The position numbers and the translations under genes are program-made. 64,000 nucleotides of DNA from Amblyornis subalaris (lineage: Eukaryota > Chordata > Aves > Passeriformes > Ptilonorhynchidae). Location of the stretch: assembly GCA_018881555.1 (NCBI GenBank), contig JACAXG010000060.1, forward strand, positions 1,798,001 through 1,862,000, in the 5' to 3' direction. The notes under the pieces were generated by a model. It worked only from the letters and a program-made list of their open reading frames with translations. It did not search any database and was not told the origin of the DNA. Each line of letters begins with the position of its first letter. Positions within the stretch are counted from its first letter, which is position 1. Below, piece by piece: positions 27,184 to 42,100 of this stretch.

Positions 27184-30100
27184 CTGAGACCAAAAAAAAG
27201 AAAAAGAAAGGAATTAATTATTAGCAAACCAAGTGGGGCAGGAACAGTTTTGATGCTGTGACTTTTCTCACCCCCTGACATCTCTGATTAGTATGTTACT
27301 TTTCTTTATGGCAGTTTCAGAGCTTTGGACTATCATATCCTTTTTTTTTTTTTTTCCTTTTTCATTCCACAGTCAATGAGACCCCACATAATCAGAAAAA
27401 GTAATATTAGTGGCTTCAATTCTGTTACAACTGTACAAGACAAAAATGTGTAAAGGTATTAAAGGAAACAGAATACTAAAGTTTACCACATGCACACTCC
27501 CATACTTACTTATGACTTTCATGATTAAGATCAGAACATTTTGATCAAAAGATTGAAAACAACATTTTCCCACAATATTCCTACATGTCACGAGTAGAAG
27601 TAAAAATATGGAAGCTCATTATGGTCATTGCTTGTTTGTACCAGTTTAGCAGGACAAATCACTTACTATTTCATGAAAACTTTGGAATTATTTTCCTCTA
27701 AAATTATTAGATATACAACACCCTGAAATGCCTGGAAAAACAGAGCAACTAAAAATGTGTGCAAACTCAATAAAATTAAAATGAAAAATTACTGTAAAGT
27801 TACTCCTAGAATTTAAAAAACCTGACACAGTTACTATATCTTTTGAGGATATTTGCAATGTTTTACTGACATACATAAATGACCCAAAAGCTGGAAGTGT
27901 TATTTAAAGTATATTACCAATGACTTTAGCCAGGTACTCACTGACTGATTTTCAGAGGTAATAGTCAGCTCTGATAGACTGAGATTTTTGGAAATGGAGA
28001 TCCCTATCACCAGNAGCACACTGTGCTCTTTTTTTTTTCTTCTCCAAACATACACATCTAGAGTTAAAAGGAAGATGTTAAAATGAACATGTATTAACCT
28101 CAGTGTTTCATTAGATCTCCACTGTAGAAGCATGACTAATTATTTTATCATTTCAATGAAGTAAATCAAGCAGAAGCTAAGTGTATAACTATTAGCATAA
28201 CACACTCNTCCAAAGGCTGAACATTAAATGTGCTGAAAAATCAACACAGATTAATGATTATAATCTACATATGGTCACTGTTCTGTTGCCTAAAGGCATA
28301 AATATTCCACCTGTAGTTACAGACTATTCACTGGCAGTAACACTCTCCTTTTCCTTCCAGGAATACCATTAATCAAGATTTTAATACTGGATACTGATCT
28401 AAATCAGCACTACAGCTGAAATTTATGATTTGTTTTTAAGTTTTATATCATAACATCAAATGGGAGCTATGCATTAACACAAGGAAGAACTGACAAAGCT
28501 ATATCAAGTGAAAGGCATCTATAAATCTGTACTGAGAATTTGTCATTATCTCTGAAACTCAGTCCAGTTGATTACCACTTGATTTAGAATGGGACTTGTG
28601 CTCTCCTAAAAATTCTTGAAAAACCTGTAGTACTCATTAAGCATTTGCTGATGTAGAACTCCAAAACATCTTACAGAAAATTTAGCTTCAGCAGGAGAAA
28701 ACATTTTATTTGGTTCCTTCAATTGCTCACATGAAAGGAAAAAGAGTAATTTTCAAGTTATAACCTTAAAACCTATTGAAATTAGATATTCTATGGTCAC
28801 AACTTTGCCTAAAATCTACTTTTTTCTTTTAGTATTTCCTTTAGTATTTCCTGCAATTTATTTCCTAATTGTTCTACAGCTTCAAAAAGCTTTAATCTGA
28901 GCCATAATGTTTTCCTCAGATTTTTAGTTTTCAGAACAGATAAACTGTAACAAGGCCTTTGCCATGCATGACTTTCCATTCACTTCATCATTTAGCATCC
29001 CCAAATCAACTCTGCAGATCAGCAGATAATAATTAAAAGCTACCATTCATGAGATAAACACAACAGGTAGAGGAGGAAATCTGCAATGGTAGCAAGCCTA
29101 GCAGGATAATAAAATAAAACATTCTGTTGGCTAGTTCAAAGCTGTGCTTCAAGGAATCAAAAACCTTTCTTCAGGTAAAACACAAAACCAAGTTAACAGA
29201 CTCTTTGTCTACATTACTATTGCTGGGTCATTCACAGAAGNACAGTCAAATGCATACCAGCCTAAGAAATGGACCTGACAAAAAAGGTTTGTTTTGGCTG
29301 TTCAGATCTTTTAACCGGTGTCTCTGATGATCTAAAGACTGCTCAGACCGAGGCTGTATCAGAAACTGCAATGCTTCAAAATACTGTCGCTGGAAAATAC
29401 TGCCCCTCAGCATACATTTACTCAGAATACCAACACAATGGTAATTTTCTCTGCTTCACTTTCTTAGAACCACGGATCACCGTGATTTCTTCTGTGTCAA
29501 GCCTAATGAAACAATTTAGCATTCATGGTCTTGCTTTGCAATCATCTCGGTCTACTTGTCTGCCTTTGACAGCTGGTATGTACCAGTGTCAGCTTCAGCT
29601 ACCTTCTGTTACAACTGGACTCAGAGGCTTTGCTATTCTGCCTCATTTTCCATTGTTCCTCGATTCATCTCTGTCCACCTGTCATCCCACCTTATGAGAT
29701 GACCTCAGGTCACACAGATCATCTTCTTGGCTCTGTGATGCACTGAAATGTTAGTCCAAGATGCTCTTCANCATTTTTGTAACAGTAATGTGGGCTTTTT
29801 TCCTACTATTAATAACAGGCCAAGTAGTTATGGTTAGAATAATGGAATTCTGCTTTTAGTTTTTTCTTTCTTAACTACGAAAACTCNCCTTACCCAAAAG
29901 TTTCCTCTTTACAGAGCTACCTAAATTAATGCCCAGTTTGCTATATGACAGTTCACAAATGATCATTATCCACAGAAGGGAGAGGAAAAGTCTGATTGTT
30001 GTTTATTTTTTTAATATAATTTATTAAAATATAAATATAAAATATAATACATATATAAATACAAAATGCCTTTTACTTAGCTGGTTAGTTTGACACTTAC

Positions 30101-33100
30101 ATGTAATTCCAATTTTATACAGCTCTCGGAATTTTTGATTGTAGCTTTCTCCTGGCACATAGTCTCCGAGGCCAATGGTGCTCAGGGAAATGAAACAGAA
30201 ATAAAAAGACTCCAAAAAATTCCAGTCATCTTCCAGGACAGAGAATATTGCTGCTGGGATTAAGAAGAAGCAGGAGACAGTGATGAAGCCAAGGACCATG
30301 GCGTGGATGATTGCCACGACCTGCTTGGAGAAGCCCCAGCGGATGTGGAAGTACAGTACAGGCCGCCTGGTGACGTAGACAATGATGCGCTGCACCACTG
30401 CCGTCAGGAACAGCAGCGTGAACGGGATCCCAATGACTGAGTAGACGATACAGAAGGCCTTTCCCCCGTTAGATAAAGGCACGGTGTGTCCATAGCCTGA
30501 AACAAAGCAGAGGAGGCATGGGCTGAGTTAAAGCTAGGAGCTCACGTACCNATCTGATATTGGCTATATTGAGTGAGAAGAATAAGCTGTACTATTGCTA
30601 ATTCTGAGTTCTGCTATTCTTGGCAAGTGCTGTTCAAAGGTCTGTTTTAAGCAGGCAAACAAAGCCTCAGTACTAGCTAGAAGTAAGTAAATCCAAATAT
30701 TTTTATATTTTAAAATTGTGAACATCATTGCATAAATGCTTATTTTGGAGNAGGAAGAAATGCCTAGTCAGTATGCCTGACTAGGAAACTTGCACTTTAT
30801 TCTGGGTTTTCCTGCTGAACTTTTTATTNAGTTTTACTAAGTCATGTAACTTCTACCCTCCCTGTTAAATGGAATAATACATATTTCAGAAAAACATTCC
30901 TACATCTACTTTGCAGTAACACACTCTAACACCTTTTGTGAAAATCAATTAAATTACATAGAAGTACTATCATTGACATTCCATGCTAATTCCATGCTTC
31001 CACAGATGATAACCCATCAAAGATATCTAGAAGCAGAACAAACATTTTCACAGCAAAACTCCTGGGATCTAACCACCTTGGTGAGATTTTTGCCTCACCA
31101 TTACACGCTAGAAGGATCAACAGTGATGTGTTCCGAGATCAGGAATGTATCCACTGATACCTTNCACCGTAGGGGCTGATCAGGGCTAGCAATCTCAATG
31201 TCACAAACCTGTGCAATTATACTTTTGGCTATGCTGCCAAAGCGTACACTGACAGACAGCACTGGGTTCTAAACATAAGTCATCAGCACAGAAAGGAACA
31301 GTAAATCCAGCATAAATGAGGAATGCTTTCTTCTGTTTGCCAACCAAAAAAAAATGAGCATTTTGTTTTCATTGCAGCAAGGAAAAGGAAATCTCTTGAA
31401 ATCTACTCTGGGCAGCCTTTACACTGATATCAAACCAAGCAAGTGCAGACAGGCCCTACCAATTGTGCAGCCCCCGATCAGCCAGCTTATTTGGGTTATA
31501 TTAGTGCTGTAAGCAAGGCATTTTCCAGAGCTGTCTTGAGCAGTCCAGGCAGAACACACACTGAATTCAGGGTTATGCTGCTTCTGATTTCTGAACTGGG
31601 CTCACTCTGCACATCCCCAGTCTGTCCAGTGCAGCCCTATACTGGGGAGACATCCCACGAGGGCTCCTGGGAACCCTCTGCCTCCCCTCCTGTCAAACCA
31701 GCTGCTCTGCAAGTCTCTTCAAGTTTTATATGAACGGGAGAGACTTATTCTCTACTTTGATTAATTTAATAATAGAGTCATTGCTTTTTAAGTTTTCCAG
31801 AGAAGTAAATAAAAAATAACATTTCCTTTTCTTAAGATGCATGAGAGGCAGGCAAAGCATCTTATCACTACAACGTACAAAGTCTTGTAGAAGAAACACG
31901 AGGTGTAATTTCTCTGTGTTAGCTAACCCGACAGGAAATTTCAGTTATATTTGAATTTTAATGATATTATGAATAATTTACCCAAGCTCAGTCTTTTGAA
32001 CCCTGGCAAATCATATTAATTAATGGCTTTTTTTCCTGCTCACCTTCTGTTTGCTTTATCCGCTTTGAGATAAGAGGATCAGAACTGCACAGAGCAGTTC
32101 AATCAGATTTATGAAGTTGTAGAGAAGTGTTCTACTCTCTTCCTAATAATGCTGGAGATCTGACTGGCATTTCTGACTACCACTGAGCTGACACTTTCTT
32201 GGCCCTGTCTATCAGAACCCTTGGATCTTGCACCCACCAGGGCATATGCCATCACTTCATATGTAAAACTATGACTGGTTTTGATCTGAGCATGACTTAA
32301 CATTTTATCCAGAGTCATTTTCAACTGACACTTTACTGCCTGGTTGCCCTGTGGCTCTTCCATTACCCTTACTGCCTTAATTAATTTGGTACCTTTAGTA
32401 AAGTTAGTTGCTGCCCTCTTCCAGGTCGTTTAGGGATAAGTTGAACAGCACAAGCCCAACACATGTCTACAAGGAACAACCCTTGTGACATTCCCTAGGG
32501 GAATGAACTAACCATTTCTCCTACACTGTTTGCTATCTTTCCAAATCTCATATCCATACAAGGACCAGTCCCAGTTACTTCAGTTTTCCTGAAAATATTT
32601 TGTGAGANAATCAGCTCCAAGTTTGGCAGAGAAGATGAATGCTTTGATACACTGACCCATGTGACCAAAACACAAAAACCAGCAGCTGCAAATGTCCATC
32701 ACATCAAGGTGTTTCCAGTAAAGCAGAACTATGGGTATGTTATTTGAGTAAGCTGCAGATCAAACCTCATTTGGAATAATCTACCTCATTTTGTATATCC
32801 AAGTTTAAAGAATGCAAGCATACTGGAAGAAGAGCAGAAAAAGGTTACTGAAACCATCACGGGAATAGAGACTTTTTAATGAGAGGAAGATAGAAGTGGT
32901 TGACTTTCTCAGCACAACTGAATAGACGCTCAAAAGGGATAGAGTATCTCCCTGTTAATGCTTCTGCATACAAGTATCACACCAAAGGAAAACAGATGCT
33001 TTAGGATGAAGAATAATAATACTGCCACCAAAAAAAAAAAAAAAAGCTTTGATGTAACATTAATAAACTTAGTCCAGAAATTAGAAAAAGGTTTCTAAGC

Positions 33101-36100
33101 TTCAGAGAAGAATTTTGGAGCAGCTACCCATCTCCAGAACCAGGGGAAAAAAAAAAAACCAAACCACCTACAAAGCTTGATAATGTTACAGATGGTGCAA
33201 TATCACAAAGCTATACGTGACCAGCAGAGATTGAGCTTGCAGACCTAGAAAGTCCCTTGGAAACTCCAGGTTTCTAAACTTAACATAGGTTTGCACTGTA
33301 CAATGAATCCAAGCACACGTACAAACAACAATATCTGACACATTTGTTGGATCATTATGCACAGAGCAGCTTGATGGTGGTTTAATTCCAGCCTCTGTGC
33401 TGACCCAAGCAGCAATAAGCTCATTTCTTGGATTGGAGAAGGGATTCTGTTCCTTCTCTGATACTTCTCTCTTAATTCCTTCTGAAGGATAGAAATTACT
33501 GCTACATGGTATGCACCTAAACTCAGAAGAACTGAGTCTGGAGGAACACTCTGCTCCTCACCTCCAAACAACTGCAGGAACTATGATACTAACAAGCATT
33601 GATAGTTTCAGACTGAGAAGAGAACATATGCTCCACTCAAACAGCAGCAGTAAAATGACATCTCCCAAAAGCAATGTATGAGTGATCAGTGTTTGGGAAA
33701 GAGAATCACTGCTTGGGAATGATTATACGGAAAATCTTGAACTAAACTAGTCACAATTTAGAGGATATGTCAAGTGGGGAAGAAAAGGATTCCTAATTTT
33801 TTCCAGTATGCAACTGTTTTTATGTAACTTTTCTAGACAATGCCTATAATCTTAGTTATCACTGTACAAAAATCATTCAAAAAACCCCAAACCAACACAG
33901 CCATTCATCCGAGAAAAGGATGCTTAGCAAAAGGGGACTACTTATAAAGATATTTTTTGATTCTATCAAGGATTTNTTTTTTATGTATGACCAGAATTAA
34001 ATTGCCCATGTAGTATGTCTGATAACTGTATTATTACGAAGACAGAAAAGATCTATTGAATCCTGTATTTTCATATTGTATAACGCAAATATCAGATAAT
34101 CACCCATTTTAAAAGCATTGACCTTTGAAAACCCAAACCCTCAGATAACCTGTCCAAGCACTGGTACTTACAGTGACACCAGAGACAAAAAGATCTCAGC
34201 AATAATCCCTTCTATTGTCTATCCATAGTATAGAGGTACCATTCCTTCAAAAAAAGAAATCACGGAAAAGAACACAGAATTTGCCAAATCAAATAAGATC
34301 AATGATCCATCTAGCTCAGTGTCTTGAGACAGACCATATTTGATTGATCATACAAAGAGCAAAACCCCACAAGATGTTGACAGTTCGGTTTCAGTTCTGT
34401 TCACATGTGGGGCTTTTTTATTTAAAAGTCATTTAGTCTCTTACAACTTGGAGGATTTCTACTATTATACACTTACATAAATATACAAAACGTCTTCATC
34501 TGTTCTGATGTAATTTTGGATGTTGCCACAGAAGTGACAACACACAAAAGTGTTTATTTTTAGAAATCATTTAAAATACTTAAATCTTTTTACATTTATC
34601 TTGGTGCTGAGTTATGTAAGTCAATTATGTGTTCAATAAAAAAATTTCCATTTGCTGTCCTTCAAGTTAGTCTTTTGCTCTTATATCTTTCTAAAAAGGC
34701 TCAGTCATTACTTTTCTACACTTTTCAGTGAGTTATATCCCTCTTGTGCAAGTTCCTCTTTTAGTTGTTTTCTCTTCTGTCTTACCTGTGACTAGTTGTT
34801 CCTGTTATATGACTCTGTAGATAAATACACAGAATTGATCATTATATTCCAGGTAAGATACATTTTCTCCCTCCATTTTTATATAGACCATCACACTTTG
34901 TTTTCCAGAGTCTCTAGGTAGCTTACAACAATGTCCAACTCATACCAGCCTATGTCAAATGCAGCATTGCCTGTGAGCATTTCACACTACTCTTCCATCC
35001 TCTGTTAGCTTGGCACTTGTTGGCTCTGGGTGTTTTCTCCTTTCATCCTTCTCAGACACTGCTTTGACCAATCTAAGCAGTTGTGTTATCATCACTGCTT
35101 TGTCTCTTCATAGTTCAGCCCCTCTTTTAGCTCATTAATGAGTTCTTCTCTGTGTTAAGAGGCAGTGGCTTCCTTACAGGTCTTTCAGGACCCTGAATTG
35201 AGCATTTATTGCCAGAGTGCAGAGGTGCCACAGTTTAGTGTTGTAATAACCCAGCCTAGACTTCCACACAGAAGTCCCCAGAGGCTGCCCCAAAGAGTGG
35301 ATGTTTAAATGTTGGAGATGGATTTGACATCAGTGAGGCAAGTAACAGGCAAACAGAGGTGATACAACCCTCAGAAAGCTTCCCCCAGCCAGCCTGTCCC
35401 AGGCTATGGTGATGAAGCCTGGCAGGTGTATATCAGCCTGAAGCACTGACTCCCTTTCTGTTATGCTCCCAGGGCATCAGCTGCCCATGCCTGCTCTCAC
35501 AGGCTGGTCACATGAATGGAGACCACTGTCCACGGCATAAAAACTCCTCTCCCCTCGTGAATGATACCATCAATGGCTTTGTGTTGTCTGTTTTCTTCTG
35601 CCAGGTGCTCTTCTACCTCTCTTCTGCTACACCTTTTGCCAAGCCACTGCTGCCTCTGGCCCCAGGTGACCTGTTGCAACACCACCACCCTTGTGTGGCA
35701 CCACTGAGATTCTCAGGGCGTTGAGAGGGTTATCTTCAGCACATCCAGTGTCCTCCCCAACACANCCACTCAGATGGCAGAATCACACCATGTGGCAGCA
35801 TAACATGACAAGTGTGCTCATCTCTTTGCTGGTCTGAGTCAGTGTCCTTGAAGAGAAGTCAGACCTTTAAGNCAGCTCATAATCTCAAAATGCCCCAATA
35901 ACTTAAGTGCATCATGTACCATATATTGTAAAGTTATGCAAAAATCTTTAATTCATCCCAAGCATAACATGACTCACTGGAGTGTGATGATGATGAAGAT
36001 GGCCAATGATAATATTTGCATAATTTCTAGACTTTTATTTTTATAAGCCTTTGACATTTTCCACTGTGTTTAACAGTGAAATACAGCCTTCTTCAAAGCT

Positions 36101-39100
36101 GGTCTATTATCTTCGAAGAGAAGAAGGAAATGTCAGGTGATGGTAGATCTGTGCAGTAAGAGAGAGAACTTTGGTTGCTGTTATGCTCTTCCTTGCAGTA
36201 GAAAAAGTACTTGAGACCTAGTTTTATGAAGNAGGATGTATTTCATTGTTAAACACACTGGAAAAGTTCCCCCCCACAGTTTTGCTAAATAGATCCGAGA
36301 ACTTTGATTTCCAGCCAGGCTGAGATACGCTACCCTGTATAGCAGAAAGGAGGAGGAAAAATTCAGCTATGACAGGTACTTTTAAGCAGAGGAAATCCAT
36401 TTGGAAATTACATTTTGCTACCTCCTCAGTTGAGTTAATGGAACTGATTTTGCATGCTTTACAGGAGGGAGGAGGAAGAGGTATTGTAAACGAAATTGAT
36501 GAAATAATCTGTTTAAAGAAAAAAAAAGAGAGGGAAAATGTTGATGAGGAAATCTGGTTGAAACCTAGTTCATTTCATTAATAAAAGCTTACAGGGCAGC
36601 CTTCAAAGACTTGCACCAGCATAATTAGAGATGAGATGAAAGGTGTGGCAGAAACCTCTTAAACCAGTGCTGCCACTAAAGAAAACGTTCATTAGGTTCA
36701 TTCTCACACAGCACCAGCAAAGGTGATTTAAAAGTGATTTAGGCTCCAAGCTGAGGTGATTTAGTATGGTGATGGTTCCAGCTCTCTTCAATAATAATAT
36801 AAAACCTCACTAGAATAAAAGTAGTAAAACAATATTTAAATTAATTTTACCATGCAGATTAGATCTTCTTCATAGCAATTTCTCACCTAATCAATTCTCA
36901 GAACAGAATTGTTTTGTTTTGCCAATTTCTAGAGTCAAGGAGCTTCTTCTAAAAATACCAATCAACCAAAACCCCAAAGAGATTCCAACACACTGATTTA
37001 AATGCATCTCGTAATGGTGCAAGGTTTTGATTCCTTCTGAGACTGTTCTTTGCTGCCATTTAGCTATCAAAGCCAAAGACTGAAAATTCAGACCTGCTCT
37101 GGAAAGGATCAGGTTCATATTATCAGCTCACGAATGTCACCTCCTGGACCAAGAAAAGCTGAAACAGCTTTTAACACAGTCAATTTAGTAATAAATACTA
37201 AATAATAAATAAATACTTATACGAGTAATTTGGCTGACTGTCAGAAGTATCTGAACCAAAGAAACAAAGTATGGATATATTCACTTTATGTTCAAAGCCA
37301 GTTTCAAAATCAATTTCTGCCAGAACAGCTGTATGTCAGAACATTTATATCCTGCAAAGCATACAAAGCCTGCCATATCTGTTCCTGAACAGGAAGCAAT
37401 ATTTCGTCTGCCCAAAGAAACTGTATACACAGATGCTGGGAAAAGGGAATGCTTATGAATCAAACTGGAGAAAATGTTTGTATGAGGATCAGGAATACTT
37501 TATTCATATTCATATGAATACATTGAGAAGAACAGCTTGCTCTATGGTATTATATTTGGTATTGTTTAAACTGCCAAAGGATTTGTACCAGTGCTGGCAA
37601 AACACTGATGTTCACTTCCTGTTCTTATATATTCCGGGTCAGCTTAAATAACTGGTGTGAAAGTGGTTTTACCTATGTATGGACATGCAACACATCCTCA
37701 TTCAGAAATCATGGTGACCAGTAATTTAGTATTTAACAAATAATTTCTGTATATATTATTTTAAAATAAATGTAGTAAGCACTTAGAAATTAATATATCA
37801 ATATTTAAAACTAAACTAAAACCAATATGAAAGTATTTTATCTATCTCAATAATTATCACTACTGTTTAGATTCTTTTCAGTTATTTCATACTTATTGTG
37901 CTACCAGAAATAAAAATATTTTCTTATCCTCAAAATGTCCAACTTACGCAAAAAATATAAGCCAGGCAGTGAACACGAANNGCAAGGTGGAAAAGAATGA
38001 TATGACAGGGGGCAGTGTGCAACACAACAGCACCCATACACCACCTGCAACATCACTACTTACTACCCCTTCAGGTACTCATATACATTGATGAGCTCCC
38101 CCCAAGCCCTCTCTTCTCCAAGCTCAACAGTCCCAGTCTCTCCCAGCCCTCACAGGAGAGATGCTCCAGTCCCTTCATCATCTTAATAGCCCTTGGATAG
38201 ACTCTCTCCAATGGCTTCTTTTCTTTTTTCTTTTTTTTTTGCACTGGGGAGTGCAGAACTGGACCCAGCGCTCGAGGCGTGGCCTCACCAGTTCTGAGTA
38301 GAGGGGAATGATCATCTCCCTCAGCCTGCTGGCAGCACTCCTAATGGAACACAGGATACTATTAGTCCTCTTTGCTGCCTGGGCATGCTGCAGGCTCTCC
38401 TTCAGCCATTAATTATGCAAGGGAAACTGAAAGTGCATTAAATCTTTTCAAATGAGTCAAACAAGTAGGATCAGAATAAAGCCATCCATTANGTATCTAT
38501 TAATTTTCTTAACTAGAGAAAAATTACAGTACCATTTGTTTACAACAAGAACTCCTGTATTTTTTTTGCTATTTTAAGTCCATTTACATTTTTCTAGAGA
38601 GATACACGCTGTCCCCTTCTGCAGCTTAGTAGTTTCGGGAACTCCCAAGTACCAAAAACATTCCATAATTCCAAAATTACGGCACAGAAATCCTTACATT
38701 ATTTATGTTTACTATTAACCAATTTCCATTATCTCCAGGGAATATTTTCTTCTCAGCTAGGAAATGCATTAAGATGGTTATTGCCTTTGTTCCAACCCAG
38801 CTGCTGATGCTGGAAAATTAGCTGTTCAGGGAGAAATTTCTGTACCCTTTCATTTATTAAGGTTACTGTACACCTCTTTATATAAACATGAGGTATAGAA
38901 GGTGGGAATATTGACATTGCGGCCTGGGCATGTCTTTTCAATTCCACATTTTTTCTGTACCAATTATGCAGCAAAAGAAACTGTTGTCATGTTACATATT
39001 CAGGACAAGTGACAATAAAGAACAAATAACTTTTTCTTTCCTTCTTTTTTTAAAATTCTGACACGCTTTCATATAAGTTACATGAATTATTATTATACTT

Positions 39101-42100
39101 TTCTGTCATGTAGAGATTAAAATATAAACATGGCTTTTAAAACAGAAGAACTCACATTGTTGAAGACTGATGAAAAACAGCTTTGCTTTGCTCCACCTGT
39201 GAGTTAGCTGCTCTCATGATCCTCAAACACGAATACAAAAATGCAAGCTAAAAACATTTTTCAATCAAATTCAACTAAAAAAATCTTAAGAAGTACAAGT
39301 ACCTTGTTGTCATTTCAATCAGCAAGAGAAAAGCTGCAGTCAATGCAGGGGGATCCCTGGACACTACATATTTATAGATGGCAATTTTCTATTCAAACCA
39401 TGATCATTTTTGATACTCTTCACATACCACCGAGGCAGCAGGAGAAGTTGCAATATACGATGAGGAAGAAAACGTTTTTGTGTTGGGCTTGTCAGCAAAA
39501 CTAGTCCTTCAAAACACGAAAATAGTTTGGTTGCAACAGGAGCTTAGATCTTATATCTGAATGTAATCAAAAAAGCAATATTTGATCAAATTACTTAAAG
39601 GATCAAACATCTGCCAATTCCTGCCCAGAATCAATTATTTTGACCATTGGAATGCAAAGTATAGCCACAGGAAAAAAATAAATGGAATAGAATTGCATGG
39701 TCATCTTGTTTACATTAGTATTATAGCACAGTAAATGCTGATCCATAGTGTAGAATACTTGGTAGCATGTACCCGAATTCAAGTTTATATTTGGGGAAGC
39801 CAGGGTTCATTTCAGATTTGCTCTACTCTGTTCAGAAAGACTGGATGCCCAGTAATAGCTGAGGTACCCTTCACTGCTTCAGGTTGTTTAATTGAAAAGA
39901 AGTCCAGTCTAAATACTCCAAAACTGCTCCACAAGTGTGAACCAAGGCAGGAAGCGTGAATTATCTGTAGTGCACTTTTGATNTTGTGAACCAAAACACA
40001 ACTACAGGGCCAAGAAATCTAGCAGACTTCAGCTGCCTTCAGAATTTGAAGTTGAATTCAGCAGCACTTCCTAGCATCAGCTCCTCCCCTGGTATTCAGC
40101 AGAGTTGTGCCAGAGTGGTTTTACAGCACAGCTCCCCATATGTGAAGTGTTTCTACTTCCCTGATGGGTTCCAGATTTTTGGTAGGAAAGACTTTCACTT
40201 ATAATTTNTGAATTGCCATCATAGCTCAATAAGATGAACAACAACAGTATTATAGGTCTGTGAGGCTACCTGAACCCCAGGTCACTCGATAATATACAAG
40301 GATGCTCCACTAATTGAAGAAAAACTAAATATAACTCTAGTCCAAAACAAATAAATTCAGATCACAGTATCCTACATTTCCCATCATCAGAAAGGTCCTC
40401 CAAGTCTCTCTCACACCACCATGCAAGGCAAGGCACACCTACAGTCTGATGGGCATTCCAAATGGCAGCATGCAGTAACATTTTGTCCATTTACAGTGAC
40501 TGCTGTTTTAGACAGTATTTAACCATAGCAAATATTTAATGAAGTGAAAAACATACAACCCTACAGCAGTGATGCTAATGATGAAGTCATTCCCATATCA
40601 CCAGTTAAGATGTGGGGGGGTGTGTATAAGGAAGTACTTGTTACTAGAGCAGCACAACAGTAGATGGGATCCACTGCACAGGAACCAAATGCAGACATAA
40701 GATTAAGTACAGGTATCAGTATCTTCCCCCACACATCTGAGATGATTATTAGTGAGTGTTTGGTGCAGTATTATCTCTCCTCAACAAAAGTATCAGAGGG
40801 AAATACAGCTGAAAAGATAGTAACTTTAACTGGAAAATGATAGCATTCTTTCACACCACCGCCCGACACCAGATCTTGCTAATCCTGCCTGGATACATTA
40901 TGTATGAGTAAAGCAGGTATTACCAACCCAAGGGAACTGTCAGAACCCTTCCAGCAGAGTCTACACAAAAACACACATTCCTTGCCACCAGNAAGATGCC
41001 TACCATGTGTGAGACAGGGTGGCAGGGCTCCAGGNGAGGCACATACTCCATTCCAGGGCTAGTAAACACGCCTTTAGAAAGGACACGTTCCCTGCAGGAA
41101 GAGCTTGTGTTCTCCAGGCACTCACCTGGCAGGCAAAGCTTTCCCACTTACCCTGTGAGAGCAGATTTTTCAAATCCTGCCTGTAAGCTACACAGCTCCT
41201 ATCAGACTGTCTGTTGAGAAACTCCTTTTTGCTGGGACATGCTAAACTTTCAGCCTGACTGGTCTGGACCTGTACTCGCACAAAACCCTGACAACTTCAG
41301 NCACGTTTTTTGGATGTGCCATTAAAGATTTCTTGTCCTCTATGTGCTTCACACAGTGCTCCAGGGCAGGAGCAAAGACTAAACACGAGTGACTTCAGCA
41401 GGCAGAGGTCTGCTAAACTTTTGTGCCAAAGCATTTAGGCCTTACTTCTATCACAGATGATAGTCAAGAGATATGCACGAATTTCCGGGTTTGCCATTTG
41501 GGTTTGTGTTTGTCGTTGTTTTTTAAAAGCTAACAGCACCTTTCTTTTAAAAAAGCCGAAAGTCTTTATACTAGAAATTGGTTCCTCTTAGTTTCACCCT
41601 GGATTTAAGATCCTGTAAGGGTTCAACTGTAATCAAACTGGGATCCATCTGGTGTTGGGTTATTTTTCCCCCACAGTACTCTTAATAACAGTACATGTCT
41701 AGAAATACCTATCCAAAACACAAACATCACATCTTTAGATCTGCCTCTAGCAAAGATTTAGCATAAATAAACTTTCATCTTGTTTCCACAGTTATTTTCT
41801 GTTACCTCAGATCCATTTTGCAGTGGAGAAAGAAGTAAAAATTACAAAAATCTGTTGAATAAAACCTAACCAACAGGTCAAAAGCAAGGTGAGACTTCCT
41901 GAGGGCTCTTCTGAGAATTCAGCCAGGAAAATTCCAATTATTCTTTTATTGGTTTACTTGCCCGCTAGGCAACAGATGGTCAAAAATCTGTACCAAAGTA
42001 GGGGCTCCACCAACAGACTACTTTATTATGAAAGTTTCCTAATAGAACAAACTACGTCAGCCTCAGAAAATTAAATTTGATAAAAGAGAAATGTGAATAA

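Noticed and set aside
29269..29697. A 142-codon plus-strand frame inside KCNK1 intron 2
   Set aside because: Antisense to the gene, with no family resemblance and no splice or promoter context.
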